A DNA stretch of 64,000 nt from a virus: positions 1-64,000 of IMG/VR virus record IMGVR_UViG_3300023179_000070; one strand, given 5' to 3'. A program made the position numbers and the translations under genes. Below are positions 53,687 to 60,784 of this stretch, piece by piece; position 1 is the first letter of the stretch, and the number at the start of each line of letters is the position of its first letter. Under the pieces are notes generated by a model. The model searched no databases, was not told the DNA's origin, and saw only the letters and a program-made list of their open reading frames with translations.

Positions 53687-54625
53687 TTAATCGCCGCAAT
53701 CTTCCTTATCGTCATAATCATGTTTTGATGTTTTTTGGGCGCAACCCATAAAATTTTCATCATTTACAGTTCCCGAATCTTTTTGAGAATTATTTGAACC
53801 TTTTGTTTCTAATCCGTCTTGGGTAATTGCAACTACTTGATGTACATAATAGGATTCTGTTCCATCTCCATTATTATGAATAAATTCAATTGTATCGCCA
53901 ATTCGTACATCTTCTAAATCACAAAGAAGATTTGTTATTATTTGTTCGCCAGATTTTAGATCTGGGTGCATCGAAGAACCCTTTATTTTAGAAATCTTAA
54001 ATCCTCTTTTTAGTTTAAGTTGCGATCTTCTTGGAAGAGTATTTTGTGGATGGTTTGTTTCTTTATATGGATCGCAATCATTTTTTGAATCTTTTGGTTT
54101 CATATCTTTTGCTGCCTCAGTTAATTCTTTTGTTTGATCTTTATCTGCTAATTCATTACATGATGGACAATCTGCTCCACAATCATGCTCATTTTCGTAA
54201 GATTCTATTCTTGTGTCGTATTGTATTTTTATTTTATATTCAGCTAACATTGCGGCTGGTATATCATCTCCTGTTTCACAATTTACCCATGAATAATTTG
54301 TGAGACATTGATCAAAAGTTGCATCAATATCTTTAATGTCTGGTGGATTTTGATTTTTTGTTATCAATGTTCCTCCGCATGTATTTATGCACGCTTTAGA
54401 ATCTTGATTTGAATTTTTAGGAATAGAATTCTCTATTTTAACTCCAGATTTTTTATCTAAGATAATTTTCGGAGGTAAAACTCCTGAAGTGCCCTGATTT
54501 TTTTTAAGTGTCCAGGGCCCAGGAGGTCTAGATGGAATAGTTTTTAAACCACCAATGCGCTCACCATATATAATTGCATCTGTAGTTATAGTAGTCCATT
54601 TAGTTTTTCTTTTACAACATCCCAT
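53687..54625 (-). CDS. Cys-rich protein with C-terminal signal-peptidase (S24/S26)-like domain
   Basis: 312 residues. The first 200 are Cys- and Pro-rich and acidic (for example C149 CGADCPSC), without an evident family. Residues 210-295 fit the S24/S26 serine peptidase fold: KIKGSSMHPDLKSGEQI (nucleophile candidate S218, MxP), RIGDTIEFIH, YVHQVVAIT (H262) and ETKGSNN where many homologues have KGDNN. The pattern is closest to archaeal/ER-type signal peptidases (Ser-His type). No membrane segment is present. It could process a phage or host protein or act as a non-catalytic structural domain. It is 7 nt downstream of the gene at 54633-56123. Confidence 0.55.
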   Translation of the reverse strand: MGCCKRKTKWTTITTDAIIYGERIGGLKTIPSRPPGPWTLKKNQGTSGVLPPKIILDKKSGVKIENSIPKNSNQDSKACINTCGGTLITKNQNPPDIKDIDATFDQCLTNYSWVNCETGDDIPAAMLAEYKIKIQYDTRIESYENEHDCGADCPSCNELADKDQTKELTEAAKDMKPKDSKNDCDPYKETNHPQNTLPRRSQLKLKRGFKISKIKGSSMHPDLKSGEQIITNLLCDLEDVRIGDTIEFIHNNGDGTESYYVHQVVAITQDGLETKGSNNSQKDSGTVNDENFMGCAQKTSKHDYDDKEDCGD

Positions 54626-54632
54626 AGAATTA

Positions 54633-56123
54633 TTAGTCCTTTCCTTTATTTAAAAAGTTTTGTAATTTTCTATATTTTTTATTTTTTATTATAAGTTCTG
54701 GTATATTATTTTTAATAATTTGACGAATTTTATTTGAAATAGTATATCTTGCATTTTTTTTCGCTGCATCTAGTGATGCATTTATATTATTTCCATATCC
54801 TCTACCAATTGCGTTTATATTATAATTAATAATTTCTACATTAGTATTATTAACTTTTCCTTGTGAATTAAAAGAAGTTTCATCATAATTTAAAATTAAA
54901 TTCTCTCTAATATAATAATTTATTTTTTGATCTAAAGCATCATCTGTTCCAAATCCAGAGTATACAATATGAAATTGATTGTGTGTTCCAATTTTTTTAT
55001 TTAATTCTGTTGAAATTAATTCTATTGTAAAATTAGTGTAAGCTGGAATTATTCCATTCCAAGTGCCTGTATTAAATGTTTTATTTCCAGTATATAAACC
55101 TGTATAAAATTTATAAAATAAAGTATCTTTAATTGGTATATTTTGTGTTAAATGTTGATTTTTATCTAATGAAATAAAATTATATATTCCAGTTTTTGGA
55201 AAAATATCTCCACTATAATATTCGCTTCCTAAAGTTAATGCTGGAATTTTAATTCCTGATGAAATTTTTGTATTTATGGTAGTGGTCTTTTTATTAATTG
55301 TATTTATATTGTATACTAATGTATTTTGATATCCAGTATGAATTCCATGGGGAGAAATATAGCATATATTATATTTTTCTCCATTCCCAGTTGATATTAA
55401 AATTATTCCATTCAAATTTTTAGAATTAGTTTGATTTGTATCTAAATAATTATATATTGGCGCAATTTTTGTATCACAAATATATGCATTATATTGCCAA
55501 TTTTGTAAAGAACTTGGATAACTTAAATAAAAACCACTATAACTAGGATTTCCAGGAATTGCTCCAGAAGTATTGGATTTTGTCCATGCTCTATAAAATG
55601 TACTATTTGTAAAATCTAATCCTGTAAAAAATCCTGAAATTAAACTTGGATTATATTTTTGATTATATTCACCTGTTAGTATTTTTGAATTTGAAAAATC
55701 TTTTGTAAAAGTAGCTCTAATAAATGTTTCATTTTTATTTAAATTAGTTATTTTTGGTTTTGTTTTATAAAATTGTTGAAAATAATCATAATTATTTGAA
55801 TAAAAAATATATTCATCTGGAAAAAAATAAGATAATTGTCCAATTAATGGAATTTCTAATTTATAATTTGTATAATTTTTTTTAAATTCTATAGGTATAT
55901 GATAAGTTTGATAACTTTCTGAATTTTTTTTTGATTCAATTTTATTTTTTAAAATAAGTTCTAATTCTGGATTTTTTAAAGTACCTACATTAATTATATC
56001 TAATTTGACATTTTGTAAAGATTTATGTGTTATTTTTTCGTCATCAATAAATTGTGATTCAGAATTTACTTTAAAAGTACTCCCAAATCCTAATTTAATT
56101 AAATCTTGTTTTGAAATTGACAT
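54633..56123 (-). CDS. Large beta-rich protein, virion-like (downstream of group I intron)
   Basis: 496 residues, Asn/Tyr/Ile/Thr rich, with Tyr-x-Ser-Gly and TG-turn repeats similar to the fibres (YSGFYLSYPS, FKTGLYTGNKTF). The last 60 residues are helical (ARYTISNKIRQIIKNNIPEL). Function unknown; probably structural. The ATG at 56123 follows a group I intron. A second ATG at 56412 lies before the intron, 24 nt after a GTGTAAT box, so splicing may add a few N-terminal codons (starting MTI) and join it to this frame. Splice sites are not resolved, so I give the downstream ATG. Confidence 0.6.
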   Translation of the reverse strand: MSISKQDLIKLGFGSTFKVNSESQFIDDEKITHKSLQNVKLDIINVGTLKNPELELILKNKIESKKNSESYQTYHIPIEFKKNYTNYKLEIPLIGQLSYFFPDEYIFYSNNYDYFQQFYKTKPKITNLNKNETFIRATFTKDFSNSKILTGEYNQKYNPSLISGFFTGLDFTNSTFYRAWTKSNTSGAIPGNPSYSGFYLSYPSSLQNWQYNAYICDTKIAPIYNYLDTNQTNSKNLNGIILISTGNGEKYNICYISPHGIHTGYQNTLVYNINTINKKTTTINTKISSGIKIPALTLGSEYYSGDIFPKTGIYNFISLDKNQHLTQNIPIKDTLFYKFYTGLYTGNKTFNTGTWNGIIPAYTNFTIELISTELNKKIGTHNQFHIVYSGFGTDDALDQKINYYIRENLILNYDETSFNSQGKVNNTNVEIINYNINAIGRGYGNNINASLDAAKKNARYTISNKIRQIIKNNIPELIIKNKKYRKLQNFLNKGKD

Positions 56124-56129
56124 ACATTT

Positions 56130-56405
56130 ATGTTTAACCTTAACCCACCCACTTCGCCCGTTTTAACTACTAGCTTTTCTGGGGCAGGTCTAAATCATTT
56201 TGTTATCGTTAAATTGTTTATATTTAACATCTTTATATCACTATAAAGTTCAGACTATATCTTCTTACTTTCGTAAGTTTGGGCGCTCGTGGGCAATGTT
56301 ATTGTTGGAACTCAATCGCCTAGTCGTTACACCTTACAACCTATCTTTCCCAGTTGTCTTGGCTCGGTATAATCTATTTTAGATTTCCACCGAATTCACC
56401 CAAAA
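56130..56405 (-). ncRNA. Group I intron (subgroup IA-like), boundaries approximate
   Basis: Minus strand. P7 is GACTA (56325-56321) pairing with TAGTC (56257-56253). Between lie P8 CTTAC-GAAA-GTAAG (56277-56264) and J8/7 AAGATA, giving the group I signature AAGATATAGTC. A P9 hairpin with GNRA-type loop CTTTATA-GTGA-TATAAAG follows (56248-56231). ACAAC/GTTGT (56357-56353 with 56340-56336) is a P4/P5 candidate, AATCTA-AAA-TAGATT (56385-56371) a P2 hairpin, and CCATT (56408-56404) with GGTGG (56391-56387) a P1 with terminal U-G pair. No homing ORF is inside. The 3' splice site lies between about 56130 and 56205. Confidence 0.75.
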
Positions 56406-56436
56406 TGGTCATTTATTTAATAAAGAACTATTTTTT

Positions 56437-56443
56437 ATTACAC
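56437..56443 (-). promoter_or_regulatory. GTGTAAT box for intron-containing transcript
   Basis: Minus-strand GTGTAAT 24 nt upstream of the ATG at 56412, 31 nt from the intron. The divergent box at 56457 lies 13 nt away. Confidence 0.5.
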
Positions 56444-56456
56444 TATTTTTTTATTT

Positions 56457-56463
56457 GTGTAAT
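56457..56463 (+). promoter_or_regulatory. GTGTAAT box, 8 nt before start codon
   Basis: GTGTAAT, ataaatat, ATG at 56472. No Shine-Dalgarno sequence. Divergent to the intron promoter. Confidence 0.55.
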
Positions 56464-56471
56464 ATAAATAT

Positions 56472-57050
56472 ATGCCTAATTTATTACCATATAGAGATTA
56501 CAATGAGCACGATGTAATTAATTTATATACTTGCGTGACAGTTGCAAATAAAGGTATATTAGTTAAACCAATAACTTCCCCAAAAGATGATAATGGGACA
56601 GATAACTCTAGCGCTGGTCCATTAAAACTAACTTCTGATGGAGTTGGTGAAAGATTTAAAAATACTATAAGTGATTTATTTGAAATTGTAGGAGAGGTTT
56701 CTCCAGTTGTCAATTATAATGACGTTCCAGGACCAATAGGTATTTTATTGTATGATGTTAGGGATTTAGATGAAAATGGTGAAAAATTAATATATAATCC
56801 ACGAAAAATGGCAGAAAAAAATATAGTTCTTCCAAAAGTTCAAGCGGCACCAATTTTAACTAAAGGAATTATTTTAATAAATGATATAGATACTTTGAGT
56901 AAAACTGGCGGTGGAGGATTACCTTCTATTGGTGCAGCTGCTTATGTTGGTGATGATGGTAGGATAGGAACTGATGGAATAATAGTATTAGGAAAATTTT
57001 TAAGTAAAATAGATCAAAATGGTTACTGTTTGGTTAAATTAAATATTTAA
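56472..57050 (+). CDS. Putative head decoration or other virion protein
   Basis: 192 residues, beta-rich, beginning MPNLLPYRDYNEHDVINLYTC, followed by NKGILVKP. The last part has GGGGLPSIGAAAYVGDDGRIGTDG. No enzyme motif. Sequences with this start (N-terminal YRDYNEHDV-x-NLY) are usual for small structural proteins of phages, but I cannot name the family. Promoter type and a missing Shine-Dalgarno sequence group it with late genes. Its 3' end overlaps the convergent gene by 12 nt. Confidence 0.5.
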   Translation: MPNLLPYRDYNEHDVINLYTCVTVANKGILVKPITSPKDDNGTDNSSAGPLKLTSDGVGERFKNTISDLFEIVGEVSPVVNYNDVPGPIGILLYDVRDLDENGEKLIYNPRKMAEKNIVLPKVQAAPILTKGIILINDIDTLSKTGGGGLPSIGAAAYVGDDGRIGTDGIIVLGKFLSKIDQNGYCLVKLNI

Positions 57051-57245
57051 TAAATTTTGACAATCTTTTTTATAAACAAAATTAAATTTAACTCTTGATC
57101 CATTTATATCAGAAATTAGCTGGGGTATTGCGATACATGGATATTGCTCTGGTTCATCATAAATATTCTCATTAGAAATATTATAATGCTTAACACATTT
57201 ATTTGCATAAGCTGACCATCTGGCTTTATTTTTTATAATTTCCAT
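57039..57245 (-). CDS. Small protein of unknown function
   Basis: 68 residues from ATG 57245. The upstream TTG at 57272 is rejected because the ATG lies exactly 6 nt after a TATAAT box. Sequence MEIIKNKARWSAYANKCVKH and a C-terminal IPQLISDINGSRVKFNFVYK. Two Cys pairs are not obviously zinc binding. Family unknown. It is divergent to the structured RNA promoter. Confidence 0.5.
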   Translation of the reverse strand: MEIIKNKARWSAYANKCVKHYNISNENIYDEPEQYPCIAIPQLISDINGSRVKFNFVYKKDCQNLLNI

Positions 57246-57251
57246 TAATAT

Positions 57252-57280
57252 ATTATAAAAATAATTTGACAAAACTTCAA
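57252..57280 (-). promoter_or_regulatory. Sigma70-type promoter, 6 nt before ATG 57245
   Basis: Minus strand: TTGAAG (57280-57275), 17-bp spacer, TATAAT (57257-57252), 6 nt, ATG. It overlaps the divergent promoter at 57266-57294. Confidence 0.5.
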
Positions 57281-57294
57281 ACTTAATATATTAT
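57266..57294 (+). promoter_or_regulatory. Sigma70-type promoter of structured RNA
   Basis: TTGACA (57266-57271), 17-bp spacer, TATTAT (57289-57294). Predicted transcription start is about 57301. No gene on the plus strand follows until 58188, so the product is an RNA. Confidence 0.65.
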
Positions 57295-57300
57295 AAGTTT

Positions 57301-57620
57301 ACATAGTTCCCAATTAGAGCAGTTTGTTGATGTCAAATAATCAACTATCAATCCTTGAGATAGCAATGTCCTAAGGGCTGACAACTATTAAAACCTTCAT
57401 TTGTACATAATATGGCTAAAGAAGGAAATGTAGCTATAGGCATCGCAGAATGTAGTGATCGAAGCTACCTCTGATCCGTAAGTGCGATGGCCCATTCATC
57501 ACTGAGATCGTGGTGAAATTTGGAGTCAAAAGAAAAGTTGGATTGATAATACCCAACTTCAGATATTTAAAATCTGGAGGTAAAGCCCTTTTGGATATCA
57601 AAGAAAAGTTAAATAATTAG
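57301..57620 (+). ncRNA. Unassigned structured RNA, about 300 nt
   Basis: The interval has no coding frame but dense complementary pairs on the plus strand. AAGGGCT (57373-57379) can close a domain with AGCCCTT (57584-57590). Inside are hairpins CCTTC/GAAGG (57394-57398 with 57421-57425), CATCAC/GTGGTG (57497-57502 with 57510-57515), AAGTTGG/CCAACTT (57535-57541 with 57553-57559) and CAGAT/ATCTG (57560-57564 with 57572-57576). GTAGCT/AGCTAC (57430-57435 with 57463-57468) and GGCATCGCA with TGCGATGGCC (57439-57447 with 57483-57492) interlock as a pseudoknot. It has its own TTGACA/TATTAT promoter. I find no tmRNA, RNase P, SRP or group I signature. Length is uncertain because no clear terminator follows. 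Confidence 0.6.
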
Positions 57621-57629
57621 GATATCGTA

Positions 57630-58145
57630 TTAAAACCAAACTTCATTATGTATTATTCTTAATATTTTAATCCAGTCTTTAAGATGTTCTGATATATGTA
57701 TTTTGTCTGAATTTTCAAATCCATTTTTTGCTATATTATAATATATATTTTCTGATGGATAAGCTCTTCTTGCTTTATGTAAGTTTTTATAAAAAAATCC
57801 TAAAAATACTAAAAGTGATTTAGCTGTATCTTCGTCATGTTTGAATTCTAGTATAGATTTTTTAAAAATAGGCTCTCCAATTAAATCATAGAATTTTAAA
57901 CCAACTGCTTCTGAGACATATTCTTTTTCTTCAAATGAATATTTTAAATCTTTACTATATTTTATAATAGTTATTTCTGCAAATACTGGAAAACTTATAT
58001 CAACAATCCCATCTATATCTTCTTCTGAAATTTTATTTAATATTTCTGGCAAACAATCTGGATCTTGGATTAGTAAAAATGCTTTTTCTGGAGATAAGTC
58101 CAATTTTTTAGCAAAGAAATCAATATCTCTTTCAGATACTATCAC
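57630..58145 (-). CDS. Protein of unknown function, helical
   Basis: 171 residues from GTG 58145. Helical, mixed charge, with DFFAKKLDLSPEKAFLLIQDPDCLPEILNKI at the start and a C-terminal NEVWF. No family is recognised. The GTG lies 7 nt after a TGTAAT box (58158-58153), the usual spacing, supporting this start. It is divergent to a membrane protein gene. Confidence 0.5.
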   Translation of the reverse strand: MIVSERDIDFFAKKLDLSPEKAFLLIQDPDCLPEILNKISEEDIDGIVDISFPVFAEITIIKYSKDLKYSFEEKEYVSEAVGLKFYDLIGEPIFKKSILEFKHDEDTAKSLLVFLGFFYKNLHKARRAYPSENIYYNIAKNGFENSDKIHISEHLKDWIKILRIIHNEVWF

Positions 58146-58152
58146 TAATATT

Positions 58153-58159
58153 ATTACAT
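58153..58159 (-). promoter_or_regulatory. ATGTAAT box, 7 nt before GTG start
   Basis: Minus strand ATGTAAT, aatatta, GTG at 58145. One base differs from GTGTAAT. Divergent to the box at 58167. Confidence 0.35.
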
Positions 58160-58166
58160 TTTAAAA

Positions 58167-58173
58167 GTGTAAT
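58167..58173 (+). promoter_or_regulatory. GTGTAAT box upstream of membrane protein
   Basis: GTGTAAT 14 nt before the ATG at 58188. No Shine-Dalgarno sequence in between. Confidence 0.45.
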
Positions 58174-58187
58174 TTAGATTAAATATT

Positions 58188-59174
58188 ATGTTTAAATATA
58201 TACTTGGATTATCAGCCTTCTTATTAGCTTCTTGCGCAGCATTCTTTTCAGTTAAAGGAATAGCTCTACTTTTTGCAGCTAGTTTTTGGAGCGTTGGAAT
58301 AATGGCTGGAAGTTTAGAAATAGCAAAATTAGTTAGCGCAAGTTATCTTTATAGATATTGGTCAGTAATACATGATTTACTTAAAAAATATATGCTATCT
58401 GCTACGATATTACTGATGTGCATAACAAGTCTTGGTATTTTTGGTTTTCTTTCTGATGCTTTTCAACGTAATTTTTCTCAATATTCTTTAAACTTAAATA
58501 AAATTCAAAGTTTAAAATCTCAACAAAATTTTTATATTTCTCAAATAGATTTCAATAAAAGCAAATTAAAAGATTTAATTGAATTACAAAAAACATATCA
58601 AACATCTCTAGATAATGCCGTTAAACAAGATGTGACTACAACTAAAACTACTGGCGGTGGATTTTTCAGTTCCGCTAAAACTGAAAAAGTAACAGATATT
58701 AAATTAGTAGAAAGTAAAAATAAAATAGTTGAAGGATCTCAAGTTAATATCAATAACTTATTTTCTCAAATATCTACAGTAACTTCTGATCTTCAAAATT
58801 TAGAAAAACAAAGTCTAGAAAATAGTCAAGAAATAATGAGACTAGAGAGTGATAATACAAAAGGCGAAATTGGTACATTTAAATTTGTAGCTGATGCATT
58901 TGGATTAAAAATAGAAACTGCAGTAAGAATATTTATTATATTAATTGTTATTGTTTTTGATCCATTAGCAGTATGTTTAGTTATAGCTTACAACTCAATT
59001 ATTAAAAAAGTAGAAAATCAAGAATTGCAAAAAACAGAACAAAAAATTAAAAATATTATAGATAAACCATTAGATACTTTTAAAGTATTTTATGAAAATC
59101 TACATAAAAATTTTAAACGTGGTACAAAAATGCAACATAATCCAGAATTAGCTGACCCAAATATCAAGCATTAA
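58188..59174 (+). CDS. Membrane protein with coiled-coil domain
   Basis: 328 residues. Hydrophobic segments at about residues 4-24, 27-50, 70-95 and 240-265; the middle (residues about 100-235) is a long coiled coil with Gln/Asn/Lys (LNKIQSLKSQQNFYISQID). The C-terminal 60 residues are basic. A topology with both ends on the same side and a long loop is likely. Function unknown; a role in the envelope or lysis is possible, but holin identity is unsupported. Promoter type GTGTAAT suggests late expression. Its stop overlaps the stop of a small minus-strand gene. Confidence 0.55.
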   Translation: MFKYILGLSAFLLASCAAFFSVKGIALLFAASFWSVGIMAGSLEIAKLVSASYLYRYWSVIHDLLKKYMLSATILLMCITSLGIFGFLSDAFQRNFSQYSLNLNKIQSLKSQQNFYISQIDFNKSKLKDLIELQKTYQTSLDNAVKQDVTTTKTTGGGFFSSAKTEKVTDIKLVESKNKIVEGSQVNINNLFSQISTVTSDLQNLEKQSLENSQEIMRLESDNTKGEIGTFKFVADAFGLKIETAVRIFIILIVIVFDPLAVCLVIAYNSIIKKVENQELQKTEQKIKNIIDKPLDTFKVFYENLHKNFKRGTKMQHNPELADPNIKH

Positions 59175-59350
59175 TATTTTTTAATTTTATAATTTTTAGT
59201 TGTAGGATCTAATTTAAGAACATGAGCTTTAGCTTTTATTAAGCCTTCTTTTGATGGAGGAAAAATTCCATGAAGAAAATTATCACTTTTACTATAAACA
59301 GCGTAATATTTAAGTTGTTTCTTCTTTTTTGTTTTGATTTTCTTTTTCAT
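59171..59350 (-). CDS. Small basic protein (59 residues)
   Basis: A gene missed by size filters. Residues begin MKKKIKTKKKKQLKYYAVYS and end PTTKNYKIKKY, with a conserved-looking SDNFLHGIFPPSKEG segment. The protein is highly basic and its start overlaps the upstream SEC-C gene by 41 nt. The internal residues form a plausible fold (YYAVYSKSDNFLHG, KAHVLKLDP), which makes a random frame less likely. Function unknown, possibly nucleic-acid binding. Confidence 0.55.
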   Translation of the reverse strand: MKKKIKTKKKKQLKYYAVYSKSDNFLHGIFPPSKEGLIKAKAHVLKLDPTTKNYKIKKY

Positions 59351-59561
59351 TTGTAATTTTTGTAAGATGCTCTCTTAGAGAGTCTCTAGCTTTTTCGCAG
59401 AAATCTTGATTTAATTGACCACAACAGTTTTTGAATTTTTTACCAGTATATGGGCAAATTGTATTTCTTGGTACTTTTGGATATATTCTTACTATTGGAC
59501 TGAACTCTGTTGCCCTAGCATATTCAATCGAAGTTAATTTGTCTATATTTTCTTTATTCAT
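59310..59561 (-). CDS. SEC-C-like zinc-binding small protein
   Basis: 83 residues from ATG 59561; the upstream ATG at 59579 is less likely because the inner ATG is 6 nt after a TATAAT box. PRNTICPYTGKKFKNCCGQ resembles the SEC-C zinc motif (CPCGSGKKYKKCCG) with one Cys of the first pair changed to Tyr. The C-terminus is charged. Function unknown; SEC-C motifs often mark adaptor or translation-linked proteins. Confidence 0.6.
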   Translation of the reverse strand: MNKENIDKLTSIEYARATEFSPIVRIYPKVPRNTICPYTGKKFKNCCGQLNQDFCEKARDSLREHLTKITNEKENQNKKEETT

Positions 59562-59567
59562 TTTAAT

Positions 59568-59596
59568 ATTATAAGGCATTTATTAATTTAAATCAA
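59568..59596 (-). promoter_or_regulatory. Sigma70-type promoter of SEC-C gene
   Basis: Minus strand: TTGATT (59596-59591), 17-bp spacer, TATAAT (59573-59568), 6 nt, ATG at 59561. Confidence 0.55.
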
Positions 59597-60706
59597 TTAT
59601 TTTCCATGAGCGAATCCTTCATACATGCTATTTGGGCTATTTCTAACAGCTTGTATGGTATTATTCCATAAACCACCGCGCATATCTTGTAAATTCCTGA
59701 AACCAAGATAACTCATAGAGCTTCTCAAACCATTAGTAAAATCATATACAATATCCTCAATAGATTTATTTTCAATAATTGGAATCAAAGTATTATCTCC
59801 TTCGACAAATAAATTCTTTTTGGTTCCATCATATAAATCATAATCTTCTACAACATCTTGGCTAGCCATTCCTCTGTATTTAGCAAATCTTTTACCATCA
59901 ATTTCAATAATATTTTCATCGTCTACAACATCAGACAGTCCAGCGAAAATTCTACCACAAATAACAGCATCGCATCCACTAGCGATAGCTTTTACTAAGT
60001 CTTTTGGATATCTAATGCCACCATCAGCCAGAATACTTGGTCTATGAGATGGGTTAGGTTTGTCTTGTTTAAATAAATCAACTTGAGAAAGTTCCCAATT
60101 CCTCACAGCCTTCCAAGCGTAATAGTTTCCAGTTAGACTTGGACATCCAATTCCAGTTTTAACTTGAGTTAAGCACATAGAACCTGGACCAATCAAATGT
60201 CTAAATCCGTCTGATTTAAGATTAGCTAATCTATAAACGCTTTCTTTCGTTAAAGTATTACCAACTATAACATCTTGTGAAAATCCAGCAGTTTTATACC
60301 ATCTTAAAAAATCTTCTACGTTTTTAGCTAAACCATTAGCTGTATCTAAAAAGTAAACATTAGTAAAAGTACTAGTAGCTCTAATTCTTTCTTCTGCATC
60401 TTTTAAACCAATAGCAGTAACACAAAAATCACTTTCATTTTTAATAATTTTAGCTTTAGCTCTCTGATCATCAACACTCATAAATCTATGCAAAACTCCA
60501 GCTGCACCAAGTTTATTCATTTTAATACAAGATTTAACAGATGATACTGTATCCATAGGAGAAAGAATAATTGGAATTTTGATACTACAATTTCTTGAAA
60601 TTTTAGTAGTAGTATCTACTTCTTTTCTTGAGGTAATATTTGAAAAATTTGGAAGTAATGAAATATCATCATAACTTAAAGCTTCTTTGAATTCTTGTTT
60701 TTGCAT
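59597..60706 (-). CDS. IMP dehydrogenase / GMP reductase family protein
   Basis: 369 residues without the CBS domains of cellular IMPDH. SYDDISLLPNFS at the N-terminus, SPMDTV, DTANG (121-125), IGPGSMCLTQ with C178 as the catalytic Cys, then KTGIGCPSL, ILADGGIRYPKDLVKAIASGCDAV, and a Y-x-GM flap (KYRGMASQ). The T-G-x-G-x-P-x-L after the Cys loop is nearer to GMP reductase than to IMPDH. It interconverts purine nucleotides (GMP to IMP, or IMP to XMP). Its ATG is 6 nt after a TAATAT box. Confidence 0.85.
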   Translation of the reverse strand: MQKQEFKEALSYDDISLLPNFSNITSRKEVDTTTKISRNCSIKIPIILSPMDTVSSVKSCIKMNKLGAAGVLHRFMSVDDQRAKAKIIKNESDFCVTAIGLKDAEERIRATSTFTNVYFLDTANGLAKNVEDFLRWYKTAGFSQDVIVGNTLTKESVYRLANLKSDGFRHLIGPGSMCLTQVKTGIGCPSLTGNYYAWKAVRNWELSQVDLFKQDKPNPSHRPSILADGGIRYPKDLVKAIASGCDAVICGRIFAGLSDVVDDENIIEIDGKRFAKYRGMASQDVVEDYDLYDGTKKNLFVEGDNTLIPIIENKSIEDIVYDFTNGLRSSMSYLGFRNLQDMRGGLWNNTIQAVRNSPNSMYEGFAHGK

Positions 60707-60712
60707 TTCTTT

Positions 60713-60741
60713 ATATTAAACTATTCTTCTCAAACAATCAA
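60713..60741 (-). promoter_or_regulatory. Sigma70-type promoter of IMPDH/GMPR gene
   Basis: Minus strand: TTGATT (60741-60736), 17-bp spacer, TAATAT (60718-60713), 6 nt, ATG at 60706. Confidence 0.6.
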
Positions 60742-60749
60742 GAAAATAA

Positions 60750-60778
60750 TTGACTTAAAAATAAAAAAGTTTTAATAT
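60750..60778 (+). promoter_or_regulatory. Sigma70-type promoter of right-hand operon
   Basis: TTGACT (60750-60755), 17-bp spacer, TAATAT (60773-60778), 6 nt, ATG at 60785. It drives the small peptide, dCMP deaminase and following genes. Confidence 0.6.
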
Positions 60779-60784
60779 GTCTTT

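Noticed and set aside
56200-56382. Plus-strand frame inside the intron
   Set aside because: Explained by the group I intron core on the opposite strand; no ribosome site or promoter box.
57246-57272. TTG start of the small gene at 57272
   Set aside because: The ATG at 57245 is 6 nt after a TATAAT box, matching other genes.
57301-57620. RNase P RNA or second tmRNA or intron
   Set aside because: No GAGGAAAGTCC-like P4 segment, no tag frame and no AAGATATAGTC-like P7 sequence.
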